From contig JAJYIF010000004.1 in NCBI GenBank assembly GCA_021790195.1, forward strand, positions 1 through 64,000: a stretch of 64,000 nucleotides of DNA. The letters are read 5' to 3'. Every line of letters begins with the position of its first letter. The stretch's first letter is position 1. The stretch is from Nitrospirota bacterium (GTDB lineage Bacteria; Nitrospirota; Thermodesulfovibrionia; Thermodesulfovibrionales; UBA9159). The position numbers were made by a program, and so were the translations under genes. Shown piece after piece: positions 10,201-18,543 of this stretch. The notes beneath the pieces were generated by a model that worked only from the letters and a program-made list of their open reading frames with translations, did not search any database and was not told where the DNA came from.

Positions 10201-13200
10201 CAGTAACCATAGAGGGCACGACAGCGGCAGTGACAGGCGGGCCGACAAACTGGAGTGCATCGTATACGATACAGGCGGCAGACGCCATCGGACCGGTTAC
10301 GTTCACCATCTCCTCATACAGTGATTTTGCAGGCAATGCAGGAAGCGCTGTTTCTTCTGCCACGGATGGCAGCAGCGTGTCCAAAATAGCCGGGGATCCT
10401 GGTGTTACTCAATGGCCGACAGCAAGCGCGATCACATATGGACAAACACTTGCCTCTTCAACTTTAAGCGGTGGTTCGGCATCTGTATCCGGCACTTTTG
10501 CCTTCACAACATCGTCAACAGCGCCCAATGCGGGCACATCCTCACAGAGTGTGACGTTTACGCCTGCCGATACGACCAACTACAACACAGTTACAGGTAC
10601 GACAAGTGTGACGGTAAGCCAGGCGACGGTAACTCCTCTCATAACGGCAAACAATAAGCAGTATGATGGAACAAGAACGGCGACGATAGCCAGTCATTCA
10701 CTTACAGGCGTAATCGGAACTGACGACGTAAGTCTGACGGGAGGAGTAGCGAGCTTTGCCGACCCTAACGTAGGGACGGGTAAGACAGTAACAGCAACCG
10801 GTCTCAGCCTGAGTGGAACAACAGCGGGTAACTATCAGCTCTCATCCGCCACAGCAACCACGACGGCAGATATCACGTCAGCCATTGTGACTCCTGTTGT
10901 GACAGTTAACAACAAGCCATATGACGGTACGACCGCAGCGACCATCGCCACACGTTCGCTGCTGGGAGTGATCGGCACCGATGATGTAACCCTGACGGGA
11001 GGGGTAGCGAGTTTTGCCGACCCTAATGTGGGGACGGGCAAGACGGTAACAGTTACGGGCTTGAGTTTAAGTGGTGTAACTGCGAGCAATTACCAGCTTT
11101 CATCGACCACGGCGACGACCACGGCGGACATAACCGATACAGCCCCTGTCTTCAGTTCGACCACACCAGGGAGCAACAGTTATATAAACACGACGACGGT
11201 GGGTTACACCTTAAGCAAGGATGTAGCAAGCGGCACGATCACCTTTACACGGACAGGCGGAAGTCCTGATGCACTCTCTCCTCACACTTACCCATTTACA
11301 GCGCCTGACCTTACAGCCGGGTCGCACTCTGTAACCACAGGATTATCTCTGGTGAACGGGGCTATTTATAGTGTGAGCTTTGACGCAGTAGATGCTGTGG
11401 GCACATCAGCTGTTACGGTGGCGAACACGAATATACTGTATGACACAACGGCAGCCTCGGTGACGCTTGACAGTCCTGTGTCGGGCAGCAGGACAAATAA
11501 CACGCAGGTCAGTTTTACCTTGAGCAAGGACGCGGCCTCGGCCAGGATCGTATACACCAATACTGGAGGTACGTCTGACGGGACATCACCGCATACCTAT
11601 AATCTGAGTGGGGCGGAGCTGACATCCGGCTCTCACACAGTGACCACTAATCTCCCACTTGTGGACGGAGCTGTGTATACGGTAGATATAGAGAACGTAG
11701 TAGACCTTGAGGGCAACGTCTCTGCGGTAGTATCGAACACAAACGTCACCTATGACACAACAGCGGTGGCGATAACGAACACTTCACCGGCCGCGGGCAG
11801 TTATATAACGACGGCTGATGCAAGTTACACCTTAAGTGAGCAATCCTTCTCAGGGACGATCACCTTTACGCGTACAGGAGGAGCGACTGACGCAGGTTCG
11901 CCGCATATATATACGATGAGCGGGACAGACCTGACGATCGGAGCGCATTCGATAAACACCGTCCTCACCCTGGTAAGCGGTTCAATCTACACCGTATCTT
12001 TTAACGCAACCGACATGGCCGGCAATGCAGCCACGACCATATCCAGTGCGAATGTCACTTATGCCCCTGCATGTCCGACCGTTACACTTACATCCTCGAC
12101 ATTGCCTAACGGAACCAAGGGCACGGCTTACAGTCAGACGATAACGGCAAGCGGTGGGATATTACCCTATACCTTCACATCCACAGGGCTTCCTTCATGG
12201 CTGACACTATCACCTTCGGGTGCTCTTACAGGAACACCTACAGCAACAGGCACGTTTAACTTCGCAGTAACGGCAATCGATGCAAATGGATGCACATCAG
12301 CGGCACAGAGCTTTACGATCATTGTCAGCTGTCCGAGCATCACTATTTCACCGACAACCTTGTCAGGCACAGCAGGCGCTTCCTTTACAGGTTCTGTCAC
12401 GGCAACTGGGGGTACAGGGCCTTACACATACTCAACAACGTCAACTATGCCGGCAGGGCTTAGACTGAATGCCAATGGTTCAATAACCGGAACACCTACT
12501 GCGTCTGGATCTACAACCATTGCGGTTACCGCCACTGACAATAGTGGTTGCGCCTCCGCATTGCAGAACGTCACCATCAGCATCTCATGCCCGACGATCA
12601 CGCTTTCGCCCACAAGTTTGTCCAACGCCACAAAGGGAACGGCATACAGGCAGGGGATAATAGCGTCCAACGGCGGAACGATGTACACAATAAGCAGCGG
12701 CAGCCTGCCTCCCGGCATCCAGATCGTAAACGGTGTGCTGATGGGGACGCCGACGGCAGTGGGTACATACAACTTTACGATAACGGTGGCGGATTCCAAC
12801 GGCTGTAGCGGGTCACAGGCGTATACACTGGTGATCACCGCCCCTGCTTGTCCGATCGTTACACTTACACCCTCGACATTGTCAAACGGTACAAAGGGGA
12901 CTGCTTACAGCCAGACAATAGCGGCAAGTGGTGGATTATCGCCCTATACCTTCACATCCACAGGCCTTCCTTCGTGGCTTACACTATCACCTTCGGGTGC
13001 TCTTACAGGAACACCTACAGCAACAGGCACGTTTAACTTCACGGTAACGGCAACCGATGCAAATGGATGCACTAGTAGCGCGCAGTCTTACACAGTCGTT
13101 GTCAACGCTCCACCGTGCCCGACAATAACGCTCTCTCCTGCAACATTGCCGAATGGGACAAAGGGAACCGCTTACAATCAGACGGTTGTTGCAACTGGTG

Positions 13201-14570
13201 GGGCAACTCCCTATAGCTTTATGGCAACAGGGCTACCCACGTGGCTCAGCTTTTCGTCGGCCGGTTTGCTGTCAGGGACACCGACCGCAACAGGCACATT
13301 CAACTTCACGGTGACAGCCACTGATACGAACAACTGTTCCGGGTCAGACGCATACACATTGACAATAGCAGAAACTCCGAAGATAGCCATATCGCCCTCA
13401 TCGCTGGTCAATTTTGGCAGCGTGAACCTTGGCAAAACGGCTATGAAGAAGTTCATTGTGGCTAATGAGGGAGACGGGGACCTTGTCATAAGCGCTGTAG
13501 GGGTAGGCAAAAGCTTAGACTTCAGCCAGACAAATGATTGTGCGACCCTGGCGCCTCGATCCTTCTGTGAGGTGGACGTGACCTTTGATCCTCTATCCCA
13601 AGGGAGGAAGAAGGATGTGCTTGTGGTGGAATCCAACGATCCGGCAGCGCCGTTGCATAACGTTCCCCTGACCGGCTACGGTAACTCGGTGTGGGGGATA
13701 GCGTATATAACGAATTCCCTTGTAAACATGGTCGCCTGCGTTGACGACGGCTCGCTGTCGGAGAGCACAAACGTGGGGCATACCCCGCTTGGTGTTGCCG
13801 TTAGTCCCCTGGGAGATGTTGTTTATGTGACGAACCACAACGGCAATACCGTCTCTGTAATCAGTACAGCGACTAATCAGGTTGTATCGACCATTGAGGT
13901 CGGCATTAGTCCGACGGGCGTGGCTGCAAGTCCGAAAGGAGATCTTGTATATGTGGCAAATTACGGCAGCGGTTCGGTCTCGGTCATTAATGCGACATTA
14001 AGGCACGTAATAGCTTCAATCCGGACCGGTTCCGGCCCATCGGGGGTAGCAGTGGGCCCGGACGGCAGAATCCTTTATGTTACCGGCTATTTGAGCGATA
14101 AGGTTTCAATTATTGATACAGAAACGCGAATAACGGCGGCAACGGTAGATGTTGGGCTGGAGCCTTACGGGGTGGCGGTAAGTCCGTCAGGGACTGTGGT
14201 ATATGTGGCAAACTTCGGGAGTAATACAGTGTCTGCAATCGATGCCTCGACACATAAAGTAATAGGCACAGTGGCGGTGGGCCTCAATCCTGCGGGATTG
14301 GCCCTTGACCCTGCTGGTGAGAAGCTTTATGTGACGAACTTCGGCGGTGATACCGTGACCGTGATCGGCACTTCCACGCTGAGTGTTGTCGATACAGTTC
14401 AGGTGGGGACGAGACCGTTCGGGGTCTCGGTGAATTCGGACGGTCTGGTTTACGTTGTGAATTGGGGGAGCGGCAGCATCTCGGTTATCTCGCCTTCTAC
14501 CGGAAACGTTACAGACACTATTTTTGTAGGGAACGGTCCTATTTCCTTCGGGAATTTTATACTGCCGTAA
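4218..14570 (+). CDS. Giant exported multi-propeller protein (3 x RCC1, Ig-like, LamG, YVTN), 3450 aa
   Basis: A putative secreted or surface protein. Residues 1-42 form a signal-peptide-like segment (KAFFIGLFSFVTAG core, SASA cut site). Then in order: RCC1 block 1 (about 43-385, seven TLWAWG...YGQLGDGTT repeats), a HYDIN/ASH-like domain and a bacterial GWSGGGCSGTGTC repeat domain (388-574), RCC1 block 2 (578-931, seven repeats), a second ASH plus GWSGGG unit (933-1118), RCC1 block 3 (1120-1468, seven repeats), a repeat domain (1471-1543), two putative-Ig (He_PIG) domains, a LamG/concanavalin-like domain (1723-1953), Ig-like and two YDG domains (2063-2308), three Ig-like repeats (2310-2616), five He_PIG domains (2617-3051), a third ASH domain and a seven-blade YVTN propeller (3159-3450). 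No sortase or PEP anchor is seen. Start is a TTG at 4218 with no clear ribosome site; translation might instead begin at ATG 4111 with a frameshift. Likely roles (adhesion, glycan binding) are inference. Confidence 0.85.
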   Translation: MLIIFTLFAKRGRAVSKAFFIGLFSFVTAGAIVFSTGSASASMIAAGNHSLFIKSDGTLWAWGNNGYGQLGDGTTTNRSVPVQVGTATNWASVAAGENHSVALKTDGTLWAWGYNYYGQLGDNTTTTRYAPVQIGTDTHWAAVAAGENHTVALKTDGTLWAWGYNYYGQLGDNTTTTRYAPVQIGTATWTSITAGDYHTAAIGSDGTLWTWGYNGYGQLGDGTTTTRYSPVQIASAVNWSAVAAGGIQGYHTVAIKADGTLWAWGYNYYGQLGDNTTTQRNAPVQIGTGTTWASVSANHYNSAAIKTDGTLWTWGYNSNGQIGDGTTTQSNAPVQVGTAANWAAVSVGFAHTMALTTGGMLWDWGYNNYGQIGDGTTTQRNFPVLISQQISITPSFKNFGNIEALTQSTATPFTISNSGSFNLNVGAISRTGLNTSEFVIQSDACSSQTLAPGGSCTIKVAFAPATTGAKSAALSIPSNDPNYPLSAVSLSGTGTDYTLNVIRTGMGSVKGSGLNCGFICSNGYNSGSVITLASTPAPGYTFAGWSGGGCSGTGTCSITMSGDTVVTATFTASASGLTTVAIAAGDDNARAIANDGTLWSWGYNNNGQLGDGTTTARSYPVKIGTNTNWVAVSASCSSGSNPQHTAALRSDGTLWAWGANNYGQLGNGTTTQSNSPVQIGTDSDWAGVSAGQYHTAAIKTDGTLWSWGNNSFGQLGNGTTVNRSTPAIVGTGSTWAAVSAGQYHTAAIKTDGTLWAWGYNSNGQLGDGTTTNRSLPVQIGTATNWAAVSSGYLQTLAIKTDGTLWAWGYNGYGQLGDGTTTQQTAPVQIGSAINWAYISAGQYHSLAVKTDGTLWAWGYNLHGEVGDGTTIQRNAPVQIGTAVNWAAVAAGGNYFSLGLKTDGTVWSWGNNSAGQLGDGTTTQQNAPELIAQHISVFPISKDFGNVKAGGQSNPVNFYITNTGSFPLGIGAINLTGANASEFIIQNDPCSNQTLAVGAICTLSVSFSPASTGAKSANLSVPSSDPDNPTATIALSGTGTDYGLAVIKSGMGKVTGAGINCGFDCYEGLNSGAVETLSATPAIGVTFAGWSGGGCSGTGTCTVTMSADATVSATFVAPIPATTAISAGSGHTVTIRSDGTLWAWGNNGYGQLGDGTTTTKNTPVQIGTGTTWAAVSAGYLHTVAIKDDGTLWAWGYNSNGQLGDGTTTGRYSPVQVGTDTDWVAVSAGQYFTVGLKTDGTLWAWGYNGNGQLGQGTSDSNPHPSPVRIGTDTNWVTFATGSDHTLAIKTDGTLWAWGGNAYGKLGDGTLTSRYSPVQIGTGTNWAAVAAPSGGLYSLAIKTDGTLWAWGYNGYGQLGDGTTTTRLSPVQIGSGTNWAVIAAGADHAVAIKTDGTLWAWGYNGYGQLGDGTTTQRLSPVQIGTAANWAAIAAGDSHTVALTTDGTLWVWGYNNYGQLGDGTYTNKTSPLAIVIITATAGPGGAITPSGTLSLAGGASQTFTITPSAGGYYIVDVLVDGTSVGVVPTYTFTNLTANHTISASFASTPVCSPITVSPPSLPNGTQGASYSQTITASGGTGPYTYAVTSGSLPNGLSLSTGGAITGTPTAAGTYTFTITATDTATSCTGSQTYTLTINCPSITLSPSTLPDGVQNTAYNQTVSASSGTSPYTYAVTLGSLPTGLTLYPSSGVISNAPTAAGLYSFTVTATDSYNCAGSQAYSVQVWSNTCYAQPSGLVAWWPGNGNANDVVNGNNGTLMNGTTYGAGKDGQAFLLDGVNDYISIPDSSALRPTNVTVSAWVYFNSLDSTISGGAPAGEQYLIHKNNSRTVSQTEGYTLNKYRSAGQDYLSFVISSATGTQAIASSFTPVVAGQWYHVVGTYDGSMAKLYFNGSLQGQTPATFALDYGNYPLIIGATNQPTEWDGKLNGLIDEVQIYNRALTDTEIAAIYNAGSNGVCPDTTAPTLSPVHIASNNADPTKAVVGDIVTLTFTSSEGITTPAVTIEGTTAAVTGGPTNWSASYTIQAADAIGPVTFTISSYSDFAGNAGSAVSSATDGSSVSKIAGDPGVTQWPTASAITYGQTLASSTLSGGSASVSGTFAFTTSSTAPNAGTSSQSVTFTPADTTNYNTVTGTTSVTVSQATVTPLITANNKQYDGTRTATIASHSLTGVIGTDDVSLTGGVASFADPNVGTGKTVTATGLSLSGTTAGNYQLSSATATTTADITSAIVTPVVTVNNKPYDGTTAATIATRSLLGVIGTDDVTLTGGVASFADPNVGTGKTVTVTGLSLSGVTASNYQLSSTTATTTADITDTAPVFSSTTPGSNSYINTTTVGYTLSKDVASGTITFTRTGGSPDALSPHTYPFTAPDLTAGSHSVTTGLSLVNGAIYSVSFDAVDAVGTSAVTVANTNILYDTTAASVTLDSPVSGSRTNNTQVSFTLSKDAASARIVYTNTGGTSDGTSPHTYNLSGAELTSGSHTVTTNLPLVDGAVYTVDIENVVDLEGNVSAVVSNTNVTYDTTAVAITNTSPAAGSYITTADASYTLSEQSFSGTITFTRTGGATDAGSPHIYTMSGTDLTIGAHSINTVLTLVSGSIYTVSFNATDMAGNAATTISSANVTYAPACPTVTLTSSTLPNGTKGTAYSQTITASGGILPYTFTSTGLPSWLTLSPSGALTGTPTATGTFNFAVTAIDANGCTSAAQSFTIIVSCPSITISPTTLSGTAGASFTGSVTATGGTGPYTYSTTSTMPAGLRLNANGSITGTPTASGSTTIAVTATDNSGCASALQNVTISISCPTITLSPTSLSNATKGTAYRQGIIASNGGTMYTISSGSLPPGIQIVNGVLMGTPTAVGTYNFTITVADSNGCSGSQAYTLVITAPACPIVTLTPSTLSNGTKGTAYSQTIAASGGLSPYTFTSTGLPSWLTLSPSGALTGTPTATGTFNFTVTATDANGCTSSAQSYTVVVNAPPCPTITLSPATLPNGTKGTAYNQTVVATGGATPYSFMATGLPTWLSFSSAGLLSGTPTATGTFNFTVTATDTNNCSGSDAYTLTIAETPKIAISPSSLVNFGSVNLGKTAMKKFIVANEGDGDLVISAVGVGKSLDFSQTNDCATLAPRSFCEVDVTFDPLSQGRKKDVLVVESNDPAAPLHNVPLTGYGNSVWGIAYITNSLVNMVACVDDGSLSESTNVGHTPLGVAVSPLGDVVYVTNHNGNTVSVISTATNQVVSTIEVGISPTGVAASPKGDLVYVANYGSGSVSVINATLRHVIASIRTGSGPSGVAVGPDGRILYVTGYLSDKVSIIDTETRITAATVDVGLEPYGVAVSPSGTVVYVANFGSNTVSAIDASTHKVIGTVAVGLNPAGLALDPAGEKLYVTNFGGDTVTVIGTSTLSVVDTVQVGTRPFGVSVNSDGLVYVVNWGSGSISVISPSTGNVTDTIFVGNGPISFGNFILP

Positions 14571-14581
14571 AGGGGCGGGTT

Positions 14582-15640
14582 CTATGCAGAGATGCAGAAT
14601 AGTTTACCCGGCTTTCCAATTTCCCCCTCGACAGAATATCCGAATTTATGGAATAGACCGATCACCCACAGATTTGTCTTAAGATGTTGCGTAATACAAG
14701 AGGTGGTGAATACCGACTCTTCCTCGCACAGTGAAAGATATAGCGCGATTTGGTCCGCCAGGTTCGGATCGAGAGCAGCGCCTGTTTCGTAATATCGAAG
14801 AAGATCTGCCGCGGCCTCTTCGCCTACTAACTCGGCCCTTTTCCCTCTTCCGCCGAGCGCCGTAAACCCCGCAAGAGAATTCTCTGCCTCCACCTTCAGG
14901 AAGACTAAAGTTCCCTGCCCCGGCGTAGGTACTTCAATTGTCTTGATTTCCGCCGTAGAGCCGATGTCCCCCGCCTCCCGTATTCTCTCAGTGAGCGCCT
15001 TCCTCTGTCTTTCCGCTATGGAGAGAGGAAGGTTCCCTACCCCTGAATATCCTGTCACACCGCGAATTCCGCCCCTATGCAGGAGTCTTAGCGGCGTCAA
15101 ACGTGTTACTGGCGTCAGCTCAGCCCTGATTCTGCCCCCGCCTTTCGGATAGAACCCATACGATTCGATGGAAAGGTTTATCCTGATGCCAATCCTTTCA
15201 AGGAACGCAAGGAAGACCTCCTTCACATAGTCGTAGGAGGGACTGAAGGGCACGTGGGTCCCGCCTTTAAGGGTTATCGTGACCTTCTTATCAGAGAATC
15301 CGCGAGAAAGTATCAGGGCCGGCAGGAGAGTCTGGAGCACGAGCATCGTCGAGCCCGCGGTCCCGATGTCGAAGAAGAAATCCCCGCCCCTTACTTCGCG
15401 CGGGGAGAATACGAGCTCCTCAGAGCCATGGTGATCGCCTTGCACTTCAGATTGCGAGATAAGCTGGGCAGCCCTTATGCTTGTGATATGCTGCGGCATC
15501 AGCCCGGGTTTCTTGCGGTTCTTCCTGATGTTGAAGATCCGGAAAGGCCTTCTGAGAAGGCAGGAGAGGCTGAGCGCAGTCCTCAGAATCTGTCCTCCGC
15601 CCTCTCCGTAGCTTCCGTCTATGTCAATCATTTCATTCAT
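14582..15640 (-). CDS. rtcA: RNA 3'-terminal phosphate cyclase
   Basis: A 352-residue protein that matches RtcA along its length. This enzyme converts RNA 3'-phosphate ends to 2',3'-cyclic phosphates with ATP through a covalent AMP-histidine intermediate. Visible signatures: DGSYGEGGGQILRTALSLS near the N-terminus, GGTHVPFSPSYDYV mid-protein, and QHLKTNLWVIG near the C-terminus, which carries the conserved nucleotidylated His. I chose the ATG at 15640 (MNEMIDIDGSYGEGG), because family members start a few residues before IDGS; the frame extends upstream to 15709 without family-like sequence. The usual partners rtcB and the sigma-54 regulator rtcR are not next to it. It converges with the giant gene with only 11 bases between stops. 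Confidence 0.9.
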   Translation of the reverse strand: MNEMIDIDGSYGEGGGQILRTALSLSCLLRRPFRIFNIRKNRKKPGLMPQHITSIRAAQLISQSEVQGDHHGSEELVFSPREVRGGDFFFDIGTAGSTMLVLQTLLPALILSRGFSDKKVTITLKGGTHVPFSPSYDYVKEVFLAFLERIGIRINLSIESYGFYPKGGGRIRAELTPVTRLTPLRLLHRGGIRGVTGYSGVGNLPLSIAERQRKALTERIREAGDIGSTAEIKTIEVPTPGQGTLVFLKVEAENSLAGFTALGGRGKRAELVGEEAAADLLRYYETGAALDPNLADQIALYLSLCEEESVFTTSCITQHLKTNLWVIGLFHKFGYSVEGEIGKPGKLFCISA

Positions 15641-15707
15641 AATATGTAACCGCAGAGGCATAGAGAGCGACAAGAATACATCAGCATGTTGGCCTCTTCC
15701 GTACTTC

Positions 15708-15800
15708 AACTCCCCTCCTTGGTTAAGGAGGGGTTGGGGTGGTTTGTCTTAGCTTGAAGATTACCACCCCTTAGTCCCCTCCTAAAATAGGAGGGGAGCT
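15708..15800. repeat. Composite inverted repeat of two palindromic elements
   Basis: Left arm 15710-15743 (CTCCCCTCCTTGG...GGGGTGGT) and right arm 15763-15798 (ACCACCCCTTAG...GGAGGGGAG) are inverted copies of each other, and each contains its own CCCCTCC...GGAGGGG palindrome. A long cruciform or RNA hairpin is possible. It lies between rtcA and the divergent MFS gene. A related sequence sits inside the coding region at 25066-25122. Confidence 0.85.
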
Positions 15801-15863
15801 ACGGCAAAACCTGACTCCTGTCTTTGTGGTGAATTGTAACTTCTAAAGGTATAATATCACACA

Positions 15864-17027
15864 ATGAAAAAAGTACTCGGCTTTCCAAGAAACGTCTTTG
15901 TCCTAGGCATGGTCAGTCTGTTTATGGACGCCAGCTCTGAAATGATATACCCCCTTGTTCCGCTCTATCTGAACAATGTCCTCCATGCCTCGAAAACATC
16001 CATCGGCCTAATCGAGGGCATTGCCGAAAGCACGGCGAGCCTCCTGAAGGTCTTTTCAGGATGGCTTTCGGACAGACTCGGAAAACGCAAGACCATCATC
16101 TTCTGGGGATACGGCATATCGGTCTTAAGCAGGTCCATCCTCGCTACCGCGACATCGTGGGTCCAGGTACTCGTTTACAGGTTCACGGACCGCACGGGAA
16201 AGGGAGTCCGGACCGCTCCCCGGGACGCGATAATCGCGGATTCCACGCCGAAGGAGACGCTCGGAAAGGCGTTCGGTTTCCACCGTTCCATGGACACGGT
16301 CGGGGCTGTGATCGGCCCGACCCTCGCATTCGCGCTCATGGGCATTTTCCACGACAGGATCCAAACGGTCTTCTGGGTATCCATCATCCCCGGTCTGTTC
16401 GCACTTTTGACGATCGGCCTCTTTGTGACCGACGTGAAACTCAGGGATGGAGCTGAAAGACCGAGGATCAGTCTGCGGGGATTTGATGGGAGGTTCAGGG
16501 CGTTCCTTCTGGTTGTGGCTGTTTTTACGCTCGGAAAGACGTCGGACGCCTTCCTAGTCCTTAGGGCCCAGAACCTCGGCGTGAGGGCCGGCCTCATACC
16601 TTTGTTATATCTCACCTTCAATATTGTATCCGCGGCCTTCTCTACGCCTGCGGGCATCATCGCCGACAGAGTGGGAAAGCGGAAGGTCATCCTCGCGAGC
16701 TACTTCCTCTTTGCGCTCATATTCATCGGCTTCGGCGTTGCGGCGAGCCCCCTTCATGCATGGCTCCTGTTCGGGGTCTACGGGTTCTTCGTGGCGATCA
16801 ACGAGGGCGTCCAGAGGGCTTACGTGGCCGCCATCATAAGGCCGGAGATAAAGGCGACAAGTTACGGCGTATATCATACCGTTACAGGACTCGCGGCTCT
16901 TCCGTCGAGCATTATCGGCGGCGCCCTGTGGCAGAATATCGGACCGCAGGCATTGTTCTATTACGGAGCGGCCATGGCGCTTATGTCCTGCGCAATCTTT
17001 GCCTTCTTTATTTTTTCCAGGGACTGA
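15864..17027 (+). CDS. Major facilitator superfamily transporter
   Basis: A 387-residue inner-membrane protein with about 12 hydrophobic helices. It has the MFS loop motif between helices 2 and 3 (GWLSDRLGKRKT, about residues 66-77) and a second copy in the C-terminal half (GIIADRVGKRKV), plus RTDRTGKGVRTAPRDAII-like sequence near residues 108-125, a pattern found in a family of uncharacterised bacterial MFS permeases. The substrate cannot be predicted. The frame starts with ATG at 15864 after an AT-rich leader holding TATAATATCA. It is followed directly by the sigma-54-type promoter and the diguanylate cyclase gene, so it probably ends its own transcript. Confidence 0.85.
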   Translation: MKKVLGFPRNVFVLGMVSLFMDASSEMIYPLVPLYLNNVLHASKTSIGLIEGIAESTASLLKVFSGWLSDRLGKRKTIIFWGYGISVLSRSILATATSWVQVLVYRFTDRTGKGVRTAPRDAIIADSTPKETLGKAFGFHRSMDTVGAVIGPTLAFALMGIFHDRIQTVFWVSIIPGLFALLTIGLFVTDVKLRDGAERPRISLRGFDGRFRAFLLVVAVFTLGKTSDAFLVLRAQNLGVRAGLIPLLYLTFNIVSAAFSTPAGIIADRVGKRKVILASYFLFALIFIGFGVAASPLHAWLLFGVYGFFVAINEGVQRAYVAAIIRPEIKATSYGVYHTVTGLAALPSSIIGGALWQNIGPQALFYYGAAMALMSCAIFAFFIFSRD

Positions 17028-17031
17028 CCCG

Positions 17032-17048
17032 TGGCGCAAATGTTGCAA
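17032..17048 (+). promoter_or_regulatory. Sigma-54 (RpoN) type promoter
   Basis: TGGCGC at 17032-17037 and TTGCA at 17043-17047 give GG-N10-GC spacing exactly (GG 17033-17034, GC 17045-17046). It begins five bases after the MFS stop codon and lies 35 bases before the GGDEF response-regulator start at 17083, an ideal position for an RpoN promoter. Confidence 0.65.
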
Positions 17049-17082
17049 AAGACGCTCTGTTTTATCAGAATATAGGAGGAAG

Positions 17083-17946
17083 ATGAACGAGGTCGGCTCC
17101 ATAATTATCGTCGACGACGATGAAGTGCTTCTCAGCATGCTGAGAGATTATTTCCTGAACGAAGGCTACCGATGTGAAACAGCCGGCAACGCCGAGGCGG
17201 CCCTTAAGCTTATCGGCAAAGCTCCTTTCGATATCATGCTGACCGACGTCTCCTTGCCCGGCATGAAGGGGTTTGAGCTGACTGAGCGTGCGAAGAAGGT
17301 CAGGCCCGACATGGCCGTCATAATAATGACCGGCTTCATCGATGATTTCTCATACGACAGTGCAATAGAAGCGGGGGCGTCCGACTTCATAAAGAAGCCT
17401 TTCACCTTTAAAGAACTCAGGGCCAGGATGGAGCATGTCAAGGTCCACGAGAGGCAGCGTATGATGGCTATCACCGACGAGCTGACAGGTCTCTGCAACC
17501 GCCGGGGGTTCTTTACCCTTGCGGAGCAGCAGTTAAGGCTTTTGAAGAGACTGAAGAGGGGCATATATATACTTTATGCCGATGTGGACAACCTGAAGGC
17601 GATCAACGACAACCTGGGACATCAGAAAGGCGATATGGCGCTGACCGACGCCGCAAATATCCTCAAAGCTACGTACAGGGAATCCGATATCATTGCCAGG
17701 ATCGGCGGCGACGAATTTGTGGTGGCGCCCATAGGAACGACCGGAGACAGTATCGACTCGGTCACGGCCCGCCTGGAGGAGAATGTCAATCGCCACAACT
17801 CAAAGGAAGGCCGCCCTTATAAGCTTTCGCTGAGTTTCGGAGTCACCTTTTGCGATCCGGAAAACCTTTGTTCCATAGACGAGTTGCTGTCCAGCGCCGA
17901 GAAGGTGATGTACGAGCATAAAAGAAGCAAGCGCGTACGCGCCTGA
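17083..17946 (+). CDS. Response regulator with GGDEF output (diguanylate cyclase)
   Basis: A 287-residue two-domain protein. Residues 6-122 are a receiver with the acidic pair IVDDDE, phospho-acceptor Asp in DIMLTDVSLPG and the Lys in IKKPF. Residues about 130-285 are a GGDEF domain: TDELTGLCNRRGF start, DVDNLKAINDNLGHQKGD, and an intact RIGGDEFVV active site. An RESD sequence five residues before GGDEF fits the inhibitory I-site (RxxD). The Asp in GHQKGD is the canonical guanine-reading residue, so a c-di-GMP product is expected rather than the cGAMP of Hypr enzymes. Start is the ATG at 17083 with AGGAGGA before it; an in-frame extension to 16999 overlaps the MFS gene and lacks homology. No kinase gene is adjacent. 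Confidence 0.9.
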   Translation: MNEVGSIIIVDDDEVLLSMLRDYFLNEGYRCETAGNAEAALKLIGKAPFDIMLTDVSLPGMKGFELTERAKKVRPDMAVIIMTGFIDDFSYDSAIEAGASDFIKKPFTFKELRARMEHVKVHERQRMMAITDELTGLCNRRGFFTLAEQQLRLLKRLKRGIYILYADVDNLKAINDNLGHQKGDMALTDAANILKATYRESDIIARIGGDEFVVAPIGTTGDSIDSVTARLEENVNRHNSKEGRPYKLSLSFGVTFCDPENLCSIDELLSSAEKVMYEHKRSKRVRA

Positions 17947-17957
17947 CCGCGTTTTTC

Positions 17958-18542
17958 CTACTGCTTCAGCGATTTCGCGACGCTCGCATCGGCCTCTTCA
18001 ACACCTTCGGTAAGTCCGCTGCTCAGGGCCTTTGCAAGGCCGAGAAAACTCCTGTCTTCCAGCTTTATCTTCTTGACCACGGCGGCGTGATAAAGCTCTT
18101 TACCATCCGGCGAGAAAAGATCAATGTTGAAGGCGATCTCGCCGAAGGAGGCGTCCCCTTCATCCAGTCTTTCGAACTGTTTAAGGTCTATCCTGAGGGA
18201 GTAGAAACCGCGGGGAACAAAATTTGAGGCCCTGACATTCTTGAAAAGACCGCCCGAGGAAAGTTTATCATCGAAGGCCTGCCTCACCATTTCGTCCGGC
18301 GAAGCCTCCCATTTCGAGTAGCGGGATACGGAGAGCTGGTAGGGCGAAGTCCTGTAAGCGATGTACGGCTGCATGAGATATCTCGGGGAGGTCACCATGA
18401 CGGCCAAAGATGCGTCTGACCTTGATTCCTTTGCATTGTCCCAGTTCGGCAGGTTGAGGCTGTATACCTCTGTTTCGGGCATATTCATGCTGCAAGCCCC
18501 GAGAACGAAAAAGAGCAAAACAACAGCCAGGTTCTTCCGCAT
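17958..18542 (-). CDS. ABC-transport auxiliary lipoprotein of the Mla-type system
   Basis: A 194-residue predicted lipoprotein: signal sequence with lipobox LGAC at residues 14-17, then a soluble domain of the ABC_trans_aux (PqiC-like) type with the opening YSLNLP and the segment VRQAFDDKL. Such lipoproteins partner MCE-domain lipid transporters at the outer membrane. It is the last gene of the seven-gene minus-strand operon, one base after the MlaD-like gene, which supports the role. It converges with the GGDEF gene with an 11-base gap and no evident terminator hairpin between. Confidence 0.8.
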   Translation of the reverse strand: MRKNLAVVLLFFVLGACSMNMPETEVYSLNLPNWDNAKESRSDASLAVMVTSPRYLMQPYIAYRTSPYQLSVSRYSKWEASPDEMVRQAFDDKLSSGGLFKNVRASNFVPRGFYSLRIDLKQFERLDEGDASFGEIAFNIDLFSPDGKELYHAAVVKKIKLEDRSFLGLAKALSSGLTEGVEEADASVAKSLKQ

Positions 18543-18543
18543 C

